Source: DASXRA01 sp963737425
Lineage (GTDB): Bacteria > Actinomycetota > Actinomycetes > Mycobacteriales > Jatrophihabitantaceae
Direction: 5' to 3'
Assembly: GCA_963737425.1 (NCBI GenBank)
Contig: CAVTSX010000008.1
Location: 1-64,000 of the forward strand
DNA: 64,000 nucleotides
Within the stretch, counting starts at the first letter, position 1. Each line of letters opens with the position of its first letter. Shown here in pieces: positions 42,646-52,069 of the stretch. The position numbers and the translations under genes were made by a program. A model generated the notes under the pieces. That model saw only the letters and a list, made by a program, of their open reading frames with translations. It searched no databases and was not told the origin of the DNA.

Positions 42646-43581
42646 ATGGACGCCCTAAGTGACGCGCTCGTCGTCATGCGCTCCGGCCGACCACACTCGG
42701 CCCGGCGGGACCTCGGCGAGCCGTGGCGACTCGGGTTTCCGGCGACTCCGGCGGCGGGGTTTCACGTCGTCCTCGAGGGCCGCGGCTGGGTACGAGTCGC
42801 GACCGGCGCCGCGATCCCGCTGGCCGCCGGGGATGTCGTCCTCGTCCCGCACGGTGATCGCCATGAACTGTTCAGCTCGCCGGACGCGCCGCTCGTCGAG
42901 TTGTCGATCGATGAACTCGATGGGCGAGACCGGCTGACGGAGACTCAAGCCGGTCACGGAATCGCAGACGCCCGGCTGCTCTGCGGCGGGTACCTGTTCG
43001 ACCGCAGCCGGATGCATCCCTTGCTGGCAGAGTTGCCCGAACTCATTCACCTTCCGGCGAGCCTGATCCACCATTCGTCCCTACGCACTCTCATCGAGGC
43101 CCTGGCCCAGGAGTTGACGGAGCCGCAGCCTGGCCGTGACGTCGCGCTCGCCTCGCTGCTCGAAGTGCTTCTGCTGTTCATGTTGCGAAGCTGGTACGCA
43201 GATCGCGGCTCGGAGTCGCCGCACGGGCATTGGGGTGCTGCCCTCAGCGATCGCGCGGTCGCAGCCGGGCTCGACGCGATTCATGGGCAACCGGCCGAGC
43301 CCTGGTCCGTCGCTACGTTGGCCGCTCATTCGGGCTTGTCCAGGGCCGCCTTCGCGAGCAGGTTCACCGATCTCGTGGGCCACCCGCCGCTCAGCTATCT
43401 GACCTGGTGGCGGATGACGCTGGCTGCCAAGTACCTCCGCGAGGACGACGCTGCCCTGGCGGTCATCGCTCGCCGAGTGGGCTACACATCCGAGTTCGCC
43501 TTCAGCCGGGCGTTCAAACGAGACTTCGGGCGTTCCCCCGGCGGATACCGACGGCACCGGCAAGCTTCGCCGGCGCAGTGA
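42646..43581 (+). CDS. AraC-family transcriptional regulator with cupin domain
   Basis: A 311-residue regulator. The N-terminal cupin-type sensor domain (LAAGDVVLVPHGDRHEL at about 60-76) is of the AraC_binding_2/cupin_6 type. The two C-terminal HTH motifs are complete: WSVATLAAHSGLSRAAFASR and DDAALAVIARRVGYTSEFAF followed by KRDFGRSPGGYRR. It is divergent from the saccharopine-reductase/SDR operon, its probable target. Confidence 0.92.
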   Translation: MDALSDALVVMRSGRPHSARRDLGEPWRLGFPATPAAGFHVVLEGRGWVRVATGAAIPLAAGDVVLVPHGDRHELFSSPDAPLVELSIDELDGRDRLTETQAGHGIADARLLCGGYLFDRSRMHPLLAELPELIHLPASLIHHSSLRTLIEALAQELTEPQPGRDVALASLLEVLLLFMLRSWYADRGSESPHGHWGAALSDRAVAAGLDAIHGQPAEPWSVATLAAHSGLSRAAFASRFTDLVGHPPLSYLTWWRMTLAAKYLREDDAALAVIARRVGYTSEFAFSRAFKRDFGRSPGGYRRHRQASPAQ

Positions 43582-43695
43582 AGGCGGGCTCGACTCTCAC
43601 GATCAGTTCGCTGGGCGGCCGGTTCGTCCGCGCGGGGCCCCCCTTGCCGACTGGTGCCAGTGACGCAGACGGCTGCGTCACCGCGCCGTGCCGTC

Positions 43696-44409
43696 CTACC
43701 AGAACCCGTAGACGGGTCCGACGAAGAAGAACGCGATGAAGCCGATGGTGTTGTTGAAACCGTGGGCCAGCACAGACGCCCACAGCGTCTTGTAGCGGTA
43801 GCGAACGACGCTGAAGGCGATTGCGTCGACCGTGATGATGAGGACGCCGACGAGGCCTTGCTCGCTGTGTGCGATGCCGAACAACAATGAGGAGGCGAGC
43901 ACTGCGGCGATGAGCCCGGCCCGGCCGGAGCCGAACAGGTCCCGCATCCGGGTTTGCAGGTAACCCCGGTAGGCCAGTTCTTCGCCGACTGCGGCGAGTG
44001 TCCAGCTCAGCAGCAGGAGCCCGAGCAGCATGCCGATGTTGCTTTGGAGGTCCTTGTAGTCGCTGAGGTCGGTCTTCCTGCCGCTGACGTGGTTGGCGAT
44101 CGGCATGGTGATCGCGAGCTGGAACAGAGACCACGCGGCCGCGAAGGCAAACATCTTCGCGATGAGCGCTCGGGGCGCCGCCACGCGGTGGAACCCCAAA
44201 GACGCCAGGCCCTTGCGCCGCAGCAGCAGCGACACAAGCGCCATCGCGAGCAGCACGAACGTCGGAACGATGAGGTCCAGGAGCACCGCTACAGAGGCAG
44301 CCGCGACCTCCACTGCGGTGATGATCGTCCACGTTCGATGGTGCTTGGCAGACGTGCCGGCAAGTTCATCGGCGGTCAAATACCTCGTCGGCTCTAAGAG
44401 CGCAGCCAT
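43696..44409 (-). CDS. CPBP-family intramembrane metalloprotease
   Basis: A 237-residue protein with about seven membrane segments and the Abi/CPBP motifs in order: EELAYRG (EExxxR, about 143-149), FGIAHSEQG (FxxxH) and HGFNNT (HxxxN/B). The family includes prenyl-protein proteases and bacteriocin-immunity proteins. The ATG at 44409 is used; upstream codons of the open frame are not needed. No bacteriocin gene is seen nearby. Confidence 0.88.
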   Translation of the reverse strand: MAALLEPTRYLTADELAGTSAKHHRTWTIITAVEVAAASVAVLLDLIVPTFVLLAMALVSLLLRRKGLASLGFHRVAAPRALIAKMFAFAAAWSLFQLAITMPIANHVSGRKTDLSDYKDLQSNIGMLLGLLLLSWTLAAVGEELAYRGYLQTRMRDLFGSGRAGLIAAVLASSLLFGIAHSEQGLVGVLIITVDAIAFSVVRYRYKTLWASVLAHGFNNTIGFIAFFFVGPVYGFW

Positions 44410-44531
44410 GGCAATTCCCCCTGATCGGAACAGCAAACGCCCGAAGGCAACTGATCCGGTAGGGCCGATGTACCCGATCTACAGGACCGGCGCGCTTGTC
44501 GAGGCCGCCGCAGCGAACGCGCTCGGCCGTA

Positions 44532-45014
44532 TCAGCTGCCCTCGCTGAACAGGGCGGCGTATCGCGCCAGATATAGCGGCCATCCGGCGTCGTCGGCGAC
44601 GCCATCATGGACAGCCTGCCAGCCCGGGCCGTGCCGATCGAGGTTGCGGTGCTCGAGCTCTACCCGGGTGCGCTGCGGGGTCTCGGCGATGAAGCGCACC
44701 TCGACCTCACTGGTGTTCTCGGGTTCGGTTTCGATCTGCCACCGTGGGCTGATGTCCCAGCTGAACACCACGCGGTCCGGGGGCTCATAGGCGAGGACGC
44801 GCGCCCAGCGGCACTCGCTGCCGTCGACGCCGCGGTCGTAGATGTGACCGCCGACCTTCGGCTCGAACACGGTCTCGGCGATCGGCACCTTGAGCAGGTT
44901 GTGCTCCGGCGGCTTGACGTCGCCGAACCGCTCGGTGAACACGGCGAAGGCCCGCTCGATCGAGGCCTCAACAACGATCTGCCGGCGGACGATCGTGGTC
45001 GCGGCATGAGTCAT
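44532..45014 (-). CDS. SRPBCC/AHSA1-domain protein
   Basis: A 160-residue START-like fold protein: VVEASIERAFAVFTERFGD at the start, VLAYEPPDRVVFSWDISP, RVELEHRNLDRHG and GWPLYLARYAALF near the end, as in AHSA1 (activator of Hsp90 homolog-like) proteins. It overlaps the ArsR-type regulator gene by four bases. ArsR-AHSA1 pairs are frequent in actinobacteria; the ligand is unknown. Confidence 0.88.
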   Translation of the reverse strand: MTHAATTIVRRQIVVEASIERAFAVFTERFGDVKPPEHNLLKVPIAETVFEPKVGGHIYDRGVDGSECRWARVLAYEPPDRVVFSWDISPRWQIETEPENTSEVEVRFIAETPQRTRVELEHRNLDRHGPGWQAVHDGVADDAGWPLYLARYAALFSEGS

Positions 45015-45334
45015 GACCTCTCCTCTGTCGGATGTTCGACGACGTCCTTGTAGCTGGCCAACGCGCGGTTCCAGAAGGCGTCGAGCTGATCGCGCAGGGC
45101 GGCTACGCCGCTGGGGTTGAGCCGGTAGATCCGCCGAGTGCCAGACACGCGCTCAGTCACCAGCCCTGCGTCTTTGAGCACCTTCAGATGCTGAGACACC
45201 GCCGGACGGCTGACCGGTAGCTCGTCAGCAAGCTCGCCAACTGCCCGCGGCCGCTCGGCCAGACATTCGACGATGGCGCGCCGGGTGCGATCGCCCAGCG
45301 CATCCCAGCCAGCACTGGCCCGGTAAGCCTGCAC
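45011..45334 (-). CDS. ArsR-family regulator
   Basis: A 107-residue winged helix: ALGDRTRRAIVECLAERPRA, VGELADELPVSRPAVSQHLKVL and GTRRIYRLNPSGV. It contains no Cys metal site, so it belongs to the non-metal ArsR group that pairs with AHSA1 proteins. The start is GTG. It leads a two-gene operon and probably represses it. 45335-45432 upstream holds the promoter and no gene. Confidence 0.9.
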   Translation of the reverse strand: MQAYRASAGWDALGDRTRRAIVECLAERPRAVGELADELPVSRPAVSQHLKVLKDAGLVTERVSGTRRIYRLNPSGVAALRDQLDAFWNRALASYKDVVEHPTEERS

Positions 45335-45432
45335 GAACGGTAAGTCTGGCCTTACTATCTGCTCCGGTCAAGAGGGGATCGATACGCATCCGCTGAGTCA
45401 GTCAATGCATGCGCATGTCGAGTGGCGTCGTG

Positions 45433-46890
45433 TCAGTTCTCGCGTGCTGACGCCACGGCCGACTCGCGTTCTGCTGCCGGCGCATCCGGCCGCCGCAGAA
45501 CGAACCAGGCGACGATCAGTCCGGCCACGGCGAACACGGCCGCAACTGCGAACGCCACGCTGAAACCGGCTGCCAGCGCGGGCAGATGTGATGCGCCGGA
45601 TGCCATCGCGCTGCCGGTGCGCGACACCGCGACCGTCGACAGCACCGCGATGCCCAGCGCGCCGCCGATCTGGAACGACATGTTGCTCAGGCCGGAGGCC
45701 AGTCCGGACTCGCTCTGCGATACGCCGGCGACAGCCGCAATCGCGCCGGCGACGGAGCCCGCGCCGAGCCCCGGCCCGAACAGCACCAGTCCGGGCAACA
45801 CGTCGCGCACGTAGCTGCCGCCGACGGGCAGGCCGTTGAGCAACAGGCAGCCGGCGGCCAGCAGGATCATGCTCACGACCGCCACGTTGCGGAAACCCAC
45901 CCGCGTCACCAGATGCTGGCCGACCATCGATCCGACGACAGCCAGCACCGGCATCACCGCCGTCAGTACCCCGCACTTCGCCGCGGACCAGCCGAGCACC
46001 TGCTGGGTGTACTGCGTGAGGACGAATCCCTGCCCGTACGCCGCCATGCCGGCACAGAGCCCGATCACGTTTCCGCCGACCAGGCTGCGCGAGCGCAGAA
46101 CACGCAGGGGCACCAGGGGATTCGTGGCGCGCGACTCGATGCGGGCGAACAGCGCAACCAGGATCCCCGCCAGGGTCAGGGTCCCGATCGTCTGGGTGCT
46201 GCGCCAATGGCTCGGAGCCTGCGCGACCGCGTAGACCAGCAGGGCGAGCGCCACGGTGATCGTCATCGCTCCGGCGGCATCGAACGCGCGCCCACGCGTC
46301 CGGTTGCGACTCTCCGGCAACAGCAGTCGGCTCAGCGCGAGCAGGCCCGCCGCCACGGGGACGTTGATGAAGAAGATCCACTGCCAGCCGGGGCCCTCGG
46401 TGAGCGGGCCGCCCACGAGGGCGCCGGCGGTGCCGCCGACGCCTGCAACCGCGCCCCATACGCCAATCGCCCGGTTGCGCTCGCGTCCGTCGGTGAAGAT
46501 GGCGAGCACGATCGAGAAGGCCGTCGGAGTCATCACGGCTGCCGAGACGCCCTGAACCGTCCGGGCCGTGATCAGCGCGCCACCGGACCACGCGAGCCCG
46601 CACAGCAGCGACGAGCCTCCGAACAGGGCTACGCCCGCCATGAACATGCGCCGCCGCCCCAGCAGGTCGGCGGTCCGTCCGCCGAACAGCAACAGGCCGG
46701 CGAACGTCACCACGTACGCGGTCATCACCCACTGCACGCCGCCGGGCGCGAAGTGCAGATCGCGCTGGATGGACGGCACGGCGACAATGACGATCGAGGC
46801 GTCCAGGATCACCATGAATGCGGCCGTGCAGAGCAGCGCCAGGGCGTACCAGCGCCTGGTCTCGGTCGTCAGGAAGTCGCGCGTGCGCAC
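45433..46890 (-). CDS. MFS drug-efflux transporter, DHA2 (14-helix) type
   Basis: A 485-residue transporter with 14 predicted helices. The helix-1 motif LDASIVIVAVPSIQRDL and the loop motif GRTADLLGRRRMF, plus a motif C-like GAVAGVGGTAGALVGGPLTE, mark the EmrB/QacA family. Proton-driven export of drugs or metabolites is expected. It is divergent from a YCII gene with a 106-base gap. Substrate unknown. Confidence 0.93.
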   Translation of the reverse strand: MRTRDFLTTETRRWYALALLCTAAFMVILDASIVIVAVPSIQRDLHFAPGGVQWVMTAYVVTFAGLLLFGGRTADLLGRRRMFMAGVALFGGSSLLCGLAWSGGALITARTVQGVSAAVMTPTAFSIVLAIFTDGRERNRAIGVWGAVAGVGGTAGALVGGPLTEGPGWQWIFFINVPVAAGLLALSRLLLPESRNRTRGRAFDAAGAMTITVALALLVYAVAQAPSHWRSTQTIGTLTLAGILVALFARIESRATNPLVPLRVLRSRSLVGGNVIGLCAGMAAYGQGFVLTQYTQQVLGWSAAKCGVLTAVMPVLAVVGSMVGQHLVTRVGFRNVAVVSMILLAAGCLLLNGLPVGGSYVRDVLPGLVLFGPGLGAGSVAGAIAAVAGVSQSESGLASGLSNMSFQIGGALGIAVLSTVAVSRTGSAMASGASHLPALAAGFSVAFAVAAVFAVAGLIVAWFVLRRPDAPAAERESAVASAREN

Positions 46891-46996
46891 GTGAGAGCAC
46901 CTCCGAAATAGGCGTTACGTTCACCTGGTACGTCGGAGGTGGACGGCCGGATTCGACAGGCGAAGCGAGCAAATCCGGCGTCCGGTGAGGAGAGAC

Positions 46997-47374
46997 ATGA
47001 AGTACATGCTGTTGATCTACGGCAACCAGGCGACCTGGGACTCCTTGCTCGCCGACGGCTACGAGAGCGTGATGCGCGTGCATGGCGCGCTGATCCATGA
47101 CCTGGTCGAGTCCGGCGAGTACCTCGCGAGCGAGGGGCTGACGACCGTCGGCGCGAAGACCGTGCGGGTGGTGGGCCAGGACGCGGTGGTGACCGACGGG
47201 CCGTTCAGTGAGGCGAAGGAAGTCTTCGCCGGCTACTACCTGCTCGACTGCGCGAGTGCGGATCGCGCCGCCGAGATCGCCGCGCGGCTGCCCGAGGCCC
47301 AGTTCTCACCGATAGAGGTGCGCCAAGTCATGGCAGGACTCGGATCGGACGACACGTCCGCGCCCGGCACCTGA
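46997..47374 (+). CDS. YCII-related (DGPF-type) protein
   Basis: A 125-residue YCII protein: KYMLLIYGNQATWDS, SGEYLASEGL and the DGPF block VVTDGPFSEAKEVFAGYYLLD (about 62-82). GAGGAGAGAC precedes the ATG at 46997. No ECF sigma gene is adjacent and the ECF42-like motif seen at three other genes is absent here. It may work with the divergent MFS gene or be an orphan member of the ECF42 system. Confidence 0.85.
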   Translation: MKYMLLIYGNQATWDSLLADGYESVMRVHGALIHDLVESGEYLASEGLTTVGAKTVRVVGQDAVVTDGPFSEAKEVFAGYYLLDCASADRAAEIAARLPEAQFSPIEVRQVMAGLGSDDTSAPGT

Positions 47375-47410
47375 CACGCGGGGGCGCCGCAGATGCGTCT
47401 GCCCGGCAGT

Positions 47411-47884
47411 TCATGACGTTGCGCTGTGTCGGTGTCGTCGGATCCAGCGGGTCGGAATCCACAGCAATTCGCAGAAGCAGCCGGCGACGGCGACAAGCAG
47501 GCTCAGCCAGACTGCGCGGCCGGGCGCGTCGGTAGTCAGCGTTTCGGTGAGTGATTGGTGGGGAAGGAACGCCAGGCCCATCAGCGCGACGGCGACGAAA
47601 CACATGACGAACGACAGCGCGGACGCGACCAGTGGGCGCACCAGCAACCACCACCCGGCCGGTTGTCTCGCCAGACGCCAGGCGAGTCCGACTCCGCCGA
47701 CGAGGCTGAAGGCCAACCAGCCGTAGTTGGTGGTGCTGAATCCCTCGATGCCGGCGAAGTCGAAACGGCGTACCGCGCCGATGAGCAGGTCCACGGCGAG
47801 CGCGGCGATCATTGATGCCCGCCACGGCCACATCCGCAGGGCGGCGGTCGGGAGACGAGTCCCTAATAGGTTGCGTGGCGACAT
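47411..47884 (-). CDS. Small integral membrane protein
   Basis: A 157-residue protein with four hydrophobic segments (about 22-40, 50-68, 78-105, 125-143) and basic ends; no enzymatic motif. It is divergent from the PadR gene with a 41-base gap, so it could share its promoter region. It resembles multi-pass membrane proteins of unknown function common in actinobacteria. Confidence 0.65.
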   Translation of the reverse strand: MSPRNLLGTRLPTAALRMWPWRASMIAALAVDLLIGAVRRFDFAGIEGFSTTNYGWLAFSLVGGVGLAWRLARQPAGWWLLVRPLVASALSFVMCFVAVALMGLAFLPHQSLTETLTTDAPGRAVWLSLLVAVAGCFCELLWIPTRWIRRHRHSATS

Positions 47885-47925
47885 ATCGGCAGCCTACATG
47901 TCGCTGACACACGTATGATCCGGCG

Positions 47926-48246
47926 ATGAAGTCCGACGTGCTTCGTGGGCACCTGGATTCGATGATCCTGGCCGTCCTGGAGGAGAAGCCGCTTCATGGC
48001 TACCTCGTGATGGAAGCCCTGCAGCAGCGCAGCGGCGGCGCGCTGGAATTCTCGACGGGCACGATCTACCCGGCCCTCCGCCGGCTGGAGCGATCGGGCT
48101 ACGTGCACGGCGAGTGGGCCACCGTTGGCGGCCGCAAACGGCGTACCTATCGCCTCACCGCGGCGGGGCGGCGCGCCCTCGCGGCGGAGCGAGCCGCCTG
48201 GGTCGATTTCACAACTGTCGTCGACGGCGTCCTGCGACCCAAGTAG
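47926..48246 (+). CDS. PadR-family transcriptional regulator
   Basis: A 106-residue PadR winged helix: LRGHLDSMILAVLEEKPLHG, YLVMEALQQRS, then STGTIYPALRRLERSGYVHG and RKRRTYRLTAAGRRAL. Length is that of the short PadR-s1 class. It converges on a gene encoding a permease-prefix-type membrane protein, its usual partner, though normally the pair is co-directional. Confidence 0.9.
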   Translation: MKSDVLRGHLDSMILAVLEEKPLHGYLVMEALQQRSGGALEFSTGTIYPALRRLERSGYVHGEWATVGGRKRRTYRLTAAGRRALAAERAAWVDFTTVVDGVLRPK

Positions 48247-48256
48247 CCCGCGCCCG

Positions 48257-48907
48257 TTACGGCGCGGCGACCAGGCAGCGGCGACCCGACATGGCCACGC
48301 TGGCCATCGGAATCAGCAAGAACGCGATCGACCACGGCAACCCGACACTCAGGCTCAGCAGAGAACCTGTCCGGGGAGCGACCAAAGCCAGTACCGCGCT
48401 GAGCACGGTCAGACTCACCGCGACGATCAATGCGAAGGCGCCGGTAGCGCGCGTTACCCGAGGACCGGCGCCGCCAAGCCACCGGACACCCACACCACAA
48501 GCCAGTATCGCGACCAGCGAGCCGGCCAGTGCAACGCCGCCCAGCCAACCGACCGCGTGGCTGAGCGCTGCCGACGCCGGCGTCGGGTCTCCTGCCGGAC
48601 CGGGACGGATCTCCGGCCAGACCGTTCGCCACGCGGTTGCTTGCCCGATCAGGACGAAGAAGAGGAACAGCCCGGTGCGACGGCCCTGCGCGAACGCCAA
48701 CTCCGCTTGATAGTCCGGCCCGATCTCGTCGACAGTGCCGAATTCCGCCACGGCCCGGGCCTCGGCGGCCCGCCGCGGCAAGCCCTCACGCTCGTAGGCC
48801 GTCGCCGCATCGACCAACGCGTCGCGCGCCTCGGCGAGCAAGTCGGCCTTGACGCGCCGCGGACCGCGCAGGCTGCGGTCCAACTGGTCAACGTATGCCT
48901 CGATCAC
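48257..48907 (-). CDS. Permease-prefix-domain membrane protein, PadR partner type
   Basis: A 216-residue protein. Residues 1-75 form the helical permease-prefix domain (VDQLDRSLRGPRRVKADLLA, EARDALVDAATAYE, AAEARAVAEFGTVDEIG). Four membrane segments follow. Proteins of this kind are typically encoded with PadR regulators. It ends 10 bases from the convergent PadR stop. Function unknown. Confidence 0.78.
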   Translation of the reverse strand: MIEAYVDQLDRSLRGPRRVKADLLAEARDALVDAATAYEREGLPRRAAEARAVAEFGTVDEIGPDYQAELAFAQGRRTGLFLFFVLIGQATAWRTVWPEIRPGPAGDPTPASAALSHAVGWLGGVALAGSLVAILACGVGVRWLGGAGPRVTRATGAFALIVAVSLTVLSAVLALVAPRTGSLLSLSVGLPWSIAFLLIPMASVAMSGRRCLVAAP

Positions 48908-48973
48908 TCCCAGCCCTCTGCAATCCCGTTGCGGCTCACGCCCAGGCTAGACGGGCAATGCCGACACGCGACC

Positions 48974-49405
48974 TCAGTCGTCCAGCAGGCCCTGCCGCCG
49001 GAACTCCGCCGAGCCGGGCTCCACATCCATAACCCCGTGTTCGACCCGCTCGCTTCGATTGTCGTAGGCGGGGCGCTCGGCGAACCGCTCGGGCACACGC
49101 AGCGTCGGGATGTATCGCTGCCGCGGCAGCCCGAGGACGGGGCGCTCAACCGGCTCCCGGAACCCGGCGGGCGGCGCCGACGTGGGCTCCAGCAAGGTTT
49201 GCCCGTCCCGGCGGTAGATGATGTCGGTGCGACGCCGGGTGAGGAACAGCCACCGCGCGATCGCAAGTCCTGCGAGACCGACGATGATGAGGATCAGCCC
49301 GATCATCTGGATATCGACAGCGCCCGGTGACGCGGTGACGCCGAACGCGAGGATGGCGCCCACCGCGATCACGATCAGACTGGCCGCGAATCTCATCGTC
49401 GGCAT
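48974..49405 (-). CDS. DUF6458-like membrane protein
   Basis: A 143-residue protein with two N-terminal membrane segments: SLIVIAVGAILAFGVTAS (about 8-25) and IQMIGLILIIVGLAGLAIA (about 32-50), the compact pair typical of the DUF6458 family as I recall it, followed by a charged cytosolic tail. Function unknown. It stands alone between a membrane-protein gene and an LCP gene. Confidence 0.7.
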   Translation of the reverse strand: MPTMRFAASLIVIAVGAILAFGVTASPGAVDIQMIGLILIIVGLAGLAIARWLFLTRRRTDIIYRRDGQTLLEPTSAPPAGFREPVERPVLGLPRQRYIPTLRVPERFAERPAYDNRSERVEHGVMDVEPGSAEFRRQGLLDD

Positions 49406-49613
49406 ATGTACCCCGTCGAACCCGAAGATATGCGCGAGGCGCTGCGATCAGCGGGCCGGTGTGCCCAGTTCCGCTCGGCCATTGCGAAGCACCGGCGTGG
49501 CCAAGCCCATCGCGTTCCCATCTCCGGGCCGGTCTGGCCCCTGACGTGGGGTTCCTCGACCGGCGAGCCGGGATTTCGCTACCGTGCTTGAAGGGCCACC
49601 CGACGGTCCAACG

Positions 49614-50726
49614 ATGAAAGGTGGTGTCGAGCCGGTGGTGTACTCACCGGGCGAGAGCGAGTTCTCCCAACCGACGTTGGTCGACGCATCGATCGGCTAC
49701 CCGCCCCCTGGGCCGCCACTGGGGCCGGGCCTTCCGGAGGCTCCGCCCCAGCCCGCCCCCCGCCGCCGGCGCCGCTGGGGCCGGATTGCCGCATTGGTGG
49801 CCGGCTCGTTGGTCGTGCTGATCCTGCTGACGATGGTCAGTCTCTGGCTGTACGCCGACCATGCCTTGCACCGGGTCGACGCGATCGGCGACTATCCGGG
49901 CCGGCCCGCTGGGGGCGCGGGCACAAACTGGCTGATCGTAGGCTCGGATTCCCGTCAGGGGCTCAGCAGCAGTCAGGCGAATCGGTTGCACACCGGCACC
50001 GATCAGTCGGTCGACGGAAGTCGCACTGACACGATCATGTTGCTGCATCTGCCCGGCAACGGCACCAAGCCGACGATGGTCAGCCTGCTCCGTGACTCGT
50101 ACGTGACGATTCCCGGCCACGACAAGGACAAGATCAACGCGGCGTTCGCGTTCGGCGGCCCGAAACTGCTGGTCCGGACGGTCGAGGAGAACACCGGCCT
50201 GCGCATTGACCATTACGCGGAGATCGGCCTCGGGGGGTTCGCGAGTGTGGTCGGTGATGTCGGCGGCGTGCACATGTGCCTCGACCAAGCGGTGCACGAC
50301 GACTACGCGGGCGTCAACCTGCGCGCCGGATGCCAGACGCTGAACGGACCAAACGCGCTCGGGTATGTGCGTAGCCGGCACGCGTTCGCGACGAGCGACT
50401 ACGCCCGCACCGAGCACCAGCGCCAGTTCGTCGGCGCCCTGGCCGGGAAGATCATGAGTCCCGGCGTGATGCTGAACCCGTTCCGCTCGATCCCGACGAT
50501 CCTCGACCTGCCCAAGGCGCTCACCATCGATCACCACGACGGCCTCTGGGACCTAGTCACCCTGGCCCGGCACGTTCGCCACTTCTTCAGCGTCACCAGC
50601 ACAATCGTGCCCATCGGCGGGTCTAATGGCAGCGATCTCCTGTGGGATCCAACGAAGTCCCAGGAACTCTTCCACGACCTCAACCACGACCAGACCGTCC
50701 CGGCCGCGCTGATCACCACGCATTGA
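49614..50726 (+). CDS. LytR-CpsA-Psr (LCP) family cell-wall ligase
   Basis: A 370-residue protein (380 if the GTG at 49584 is used): Pro-rich cytosolic N-terminus, one membrane helix (about 52-74) and the extracytoplasmic LCP domain, with IVGSDSRQG, SRTDTIMLLHL, VSLLRDSYVTIPG, DKINAAFAFGG and YVRSRHAFATSDYARTEHQR carrying the catalytic Arg/Asp residues. LCP proteins attach polymers such as arabinogalactan or teichoic-type glycans to peptidoglycan. Monocistronic. Confidence 0.92.
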   Translation: MKGGVEPVVYSPGESEFSQPTLVDASIGYPPPGPPLGPGLPEAPPQPAPRRRRRWGRIAALVAGSLVVLILLTMVSLWLYADHALHRVDAIGDYPGRPAGGAGTNWLIVGSDSRQGLSSSQANRLHTGTDQSVDGSRTDTIMLLHLPGNGTKPTMVSLLRDSYVTIPGHDKDKINAAFAFGGPKLLVRTVEENTGLRIDHYAEIGLGGFASVVGDVGGVHMCLDQAVHDDYAGVNLRAGCQTLNGPNALGYVRSRHAFATSDYARTEHQRQFVGALAGKIMSPGVMLNPFRSIPTILDLPKALTIDHHDGLWDLVTLARHVRHFFSVTSTIVPIGGSNGSDLLWDPTKSQELFHDLNHDQTVPAALITTH

Positions 50727-50846
50727 CGGGCACGCATACGCGCAGGCTTTGTTGCGAGTAGCAGCCCGCGATCAGGGATACCGGAACCGGCGGGCGAGGA
50801 CAACCCTTCCACCGGCGCAAGCGGACCCGCCGTAGGCTCGGCAATC

Positions 50847-51647
50847 GTGCTGCGCGCCGTCCTCGCTACCCGCTACGTGACGCCGCTGCGAGAGGGCGGG
50901 TCGCTGCCGGGGCTCATGGAAGCCGACGACCTCGGGACGTACGTGGTCAAGTTTCGTGGCGCGGGGCAGGGGCGAAAGGCGCTGATCGCCGAGGTCATCT
51001 GTTCGCGCATCGCGGCTGCGCTCGAGTTGCCGGTTCCTGAGCTCGTCGCCGTCGATCTCGATACCGCGCTGGCGGCCGGTGAACCGGACGAGGAGGTCCA
51101 GGACCTGTTGCGCTGCAGCGGCGGCGTCAACCTCGGCATCGACTTCCTGCCGGGCGCCCTCGACTTCGATCCGGCGGCGTTCGAGATCGACGGCGAGATC
51201 GCAGCCCGGGTGCTGTGGTTCGACGCGCTGATCAACAACGTTGACCGCTCGTGGCGCAACCCGAACCTCCTGTTCTGGCACGGACGTCTCTATCTGATCG
51301 ATCACGGCGCGGCACTGACGTTCCACCACAGCTGGAACTCGCTGAATGCGGACCGTCCCTACGACGCCTCCGAGCACGTGCTGATCAGCGCGGCACCCGA
51401 TGTGCCGGCAGGTCTCACGCTGACTTCGGACGTGATCAGAGAGGCGTGCGCCGACGTCCCGGACGACTGGCTGACAAACGAGCCGGGCTTCGACGACGCC
51501 GACAGCGTGCGTGCCGCCTACGTCGAGTGGTTCGCGGCCCGTCTGGCCGCGAGAACGAACTGGGTGGATGCCTTGCGCCGCGCCCGTCCGGCGCCGAGGC
51601 ACGAACGCCGGCGCGAGCGGCCGGGCTGGTTGGATGGACGCCGATGA
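50847..51647 (+). CDS. HipA-like kinase without HipB partner
   Basis: A 266-residue HipA-family kinase-like protein: LGTYVVKFRGAGQG with the ATP-binding Lys (about 33), the catalytic loop ALINNVDRSWRNPNLLFW (about 130-148) with NxDR...NPN, and the metal-binding LIDHGAAL (about 154-161). Shorter than HipA (about 440 residues) and without its N-terminal subdomain. No hipB-like gene is nearby; instead a DUF3037 gene overlaps its stop. Toxin activity is not established for this subgroup. Confidence 0.82.
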   Translation: MLRAVLATRYVTPLREGGSLPGLMEADDLGTYVVKFRGAGQGRKALIAEVICSRIAAALELPVPELVAVDLDTALAAGEPDEEVQDLLRCSGGVNLGIDFLPGALDFDPAAFEIDGEIAARVLWFDALINNVDRSWRNPNLLFWHGRLYLIDHGAALTFHHSWNSLNADRPYDASEHVLISAAPDVPAGLTLTSDVIREACADVPDDWLTNEPGFDDADSVRAAYVEWFAARLAARTNWVDALRRARPAPRHERRRERPGWLDGRR

Positions 51648-52018
51648 CTCGGCAGCCGTTCGAATACGTTGTGGTGCGGATCGTCCCCCGCGTCGATCGG
51701 GGCGAGTCGATCAACGCGGGCGTCATCGTCTACTGCCACGCACTGGACTACCTCGGTTCACTCACCCACCTCGACCGCGGCCGGCTTGCCGCACTCGACC
51801 CGTCCGCCGACCCGGACGTGATCGAGCGCGCGCTCGGCGCCGTCTCGGACGTATGCGCTGGTACGGGACCTGCCGCCGGCGATGACATCGGCCGCCGGTT
51901 CCGCTGGCTGACCGCACCGCGAAGCACGGTCGTGCAGCCCGGGCCGGTGCATACCGGGCTCACCGCCGATCCGGCCGCCGAACTCGACCGGCTGCTCCAC
52001 GTCCTCGTTCTCCCTTAG
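51644..52018 (+). CDS. DUF3037 protein, partner of the HipA-like kinase
   Basis: A 124-residue protein: FEYVVVRIVPRVDRGESINA, GVIVYCHALDYLG and FRWLTAPRSTVVQPGPVHTG are the DUF3037 landmarks. It overlaps the HipA-like kinase gene by four bases (ATGA), so the two are translated together. The pairing recurs in many bacteria as far as I recall; its role is unknown. Confidence 0.85.
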   Translation: MTRQPFEYVVVRIVPRVDRGESINAGVIVYCHALDYLGSLTHLDRGRLAALDPSADPDVIERALGAVSDVCAGTGPAAGDDIGRRFRWLTAPRSTVVQPGPVHTGLTADPAAELDRLLHVLVLP

Positions 52019-52069
52019 ATAGCGCTGTCACCAGCGGCCGCAAGTTGCTCTTTGCCGATCAAGGACTCG

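Noticed and set aside
45398..47098. 566-codon minus-strand frame
   Set aside because: Alternate frame of the MFS transporter gene, Arg-rich and without domains.
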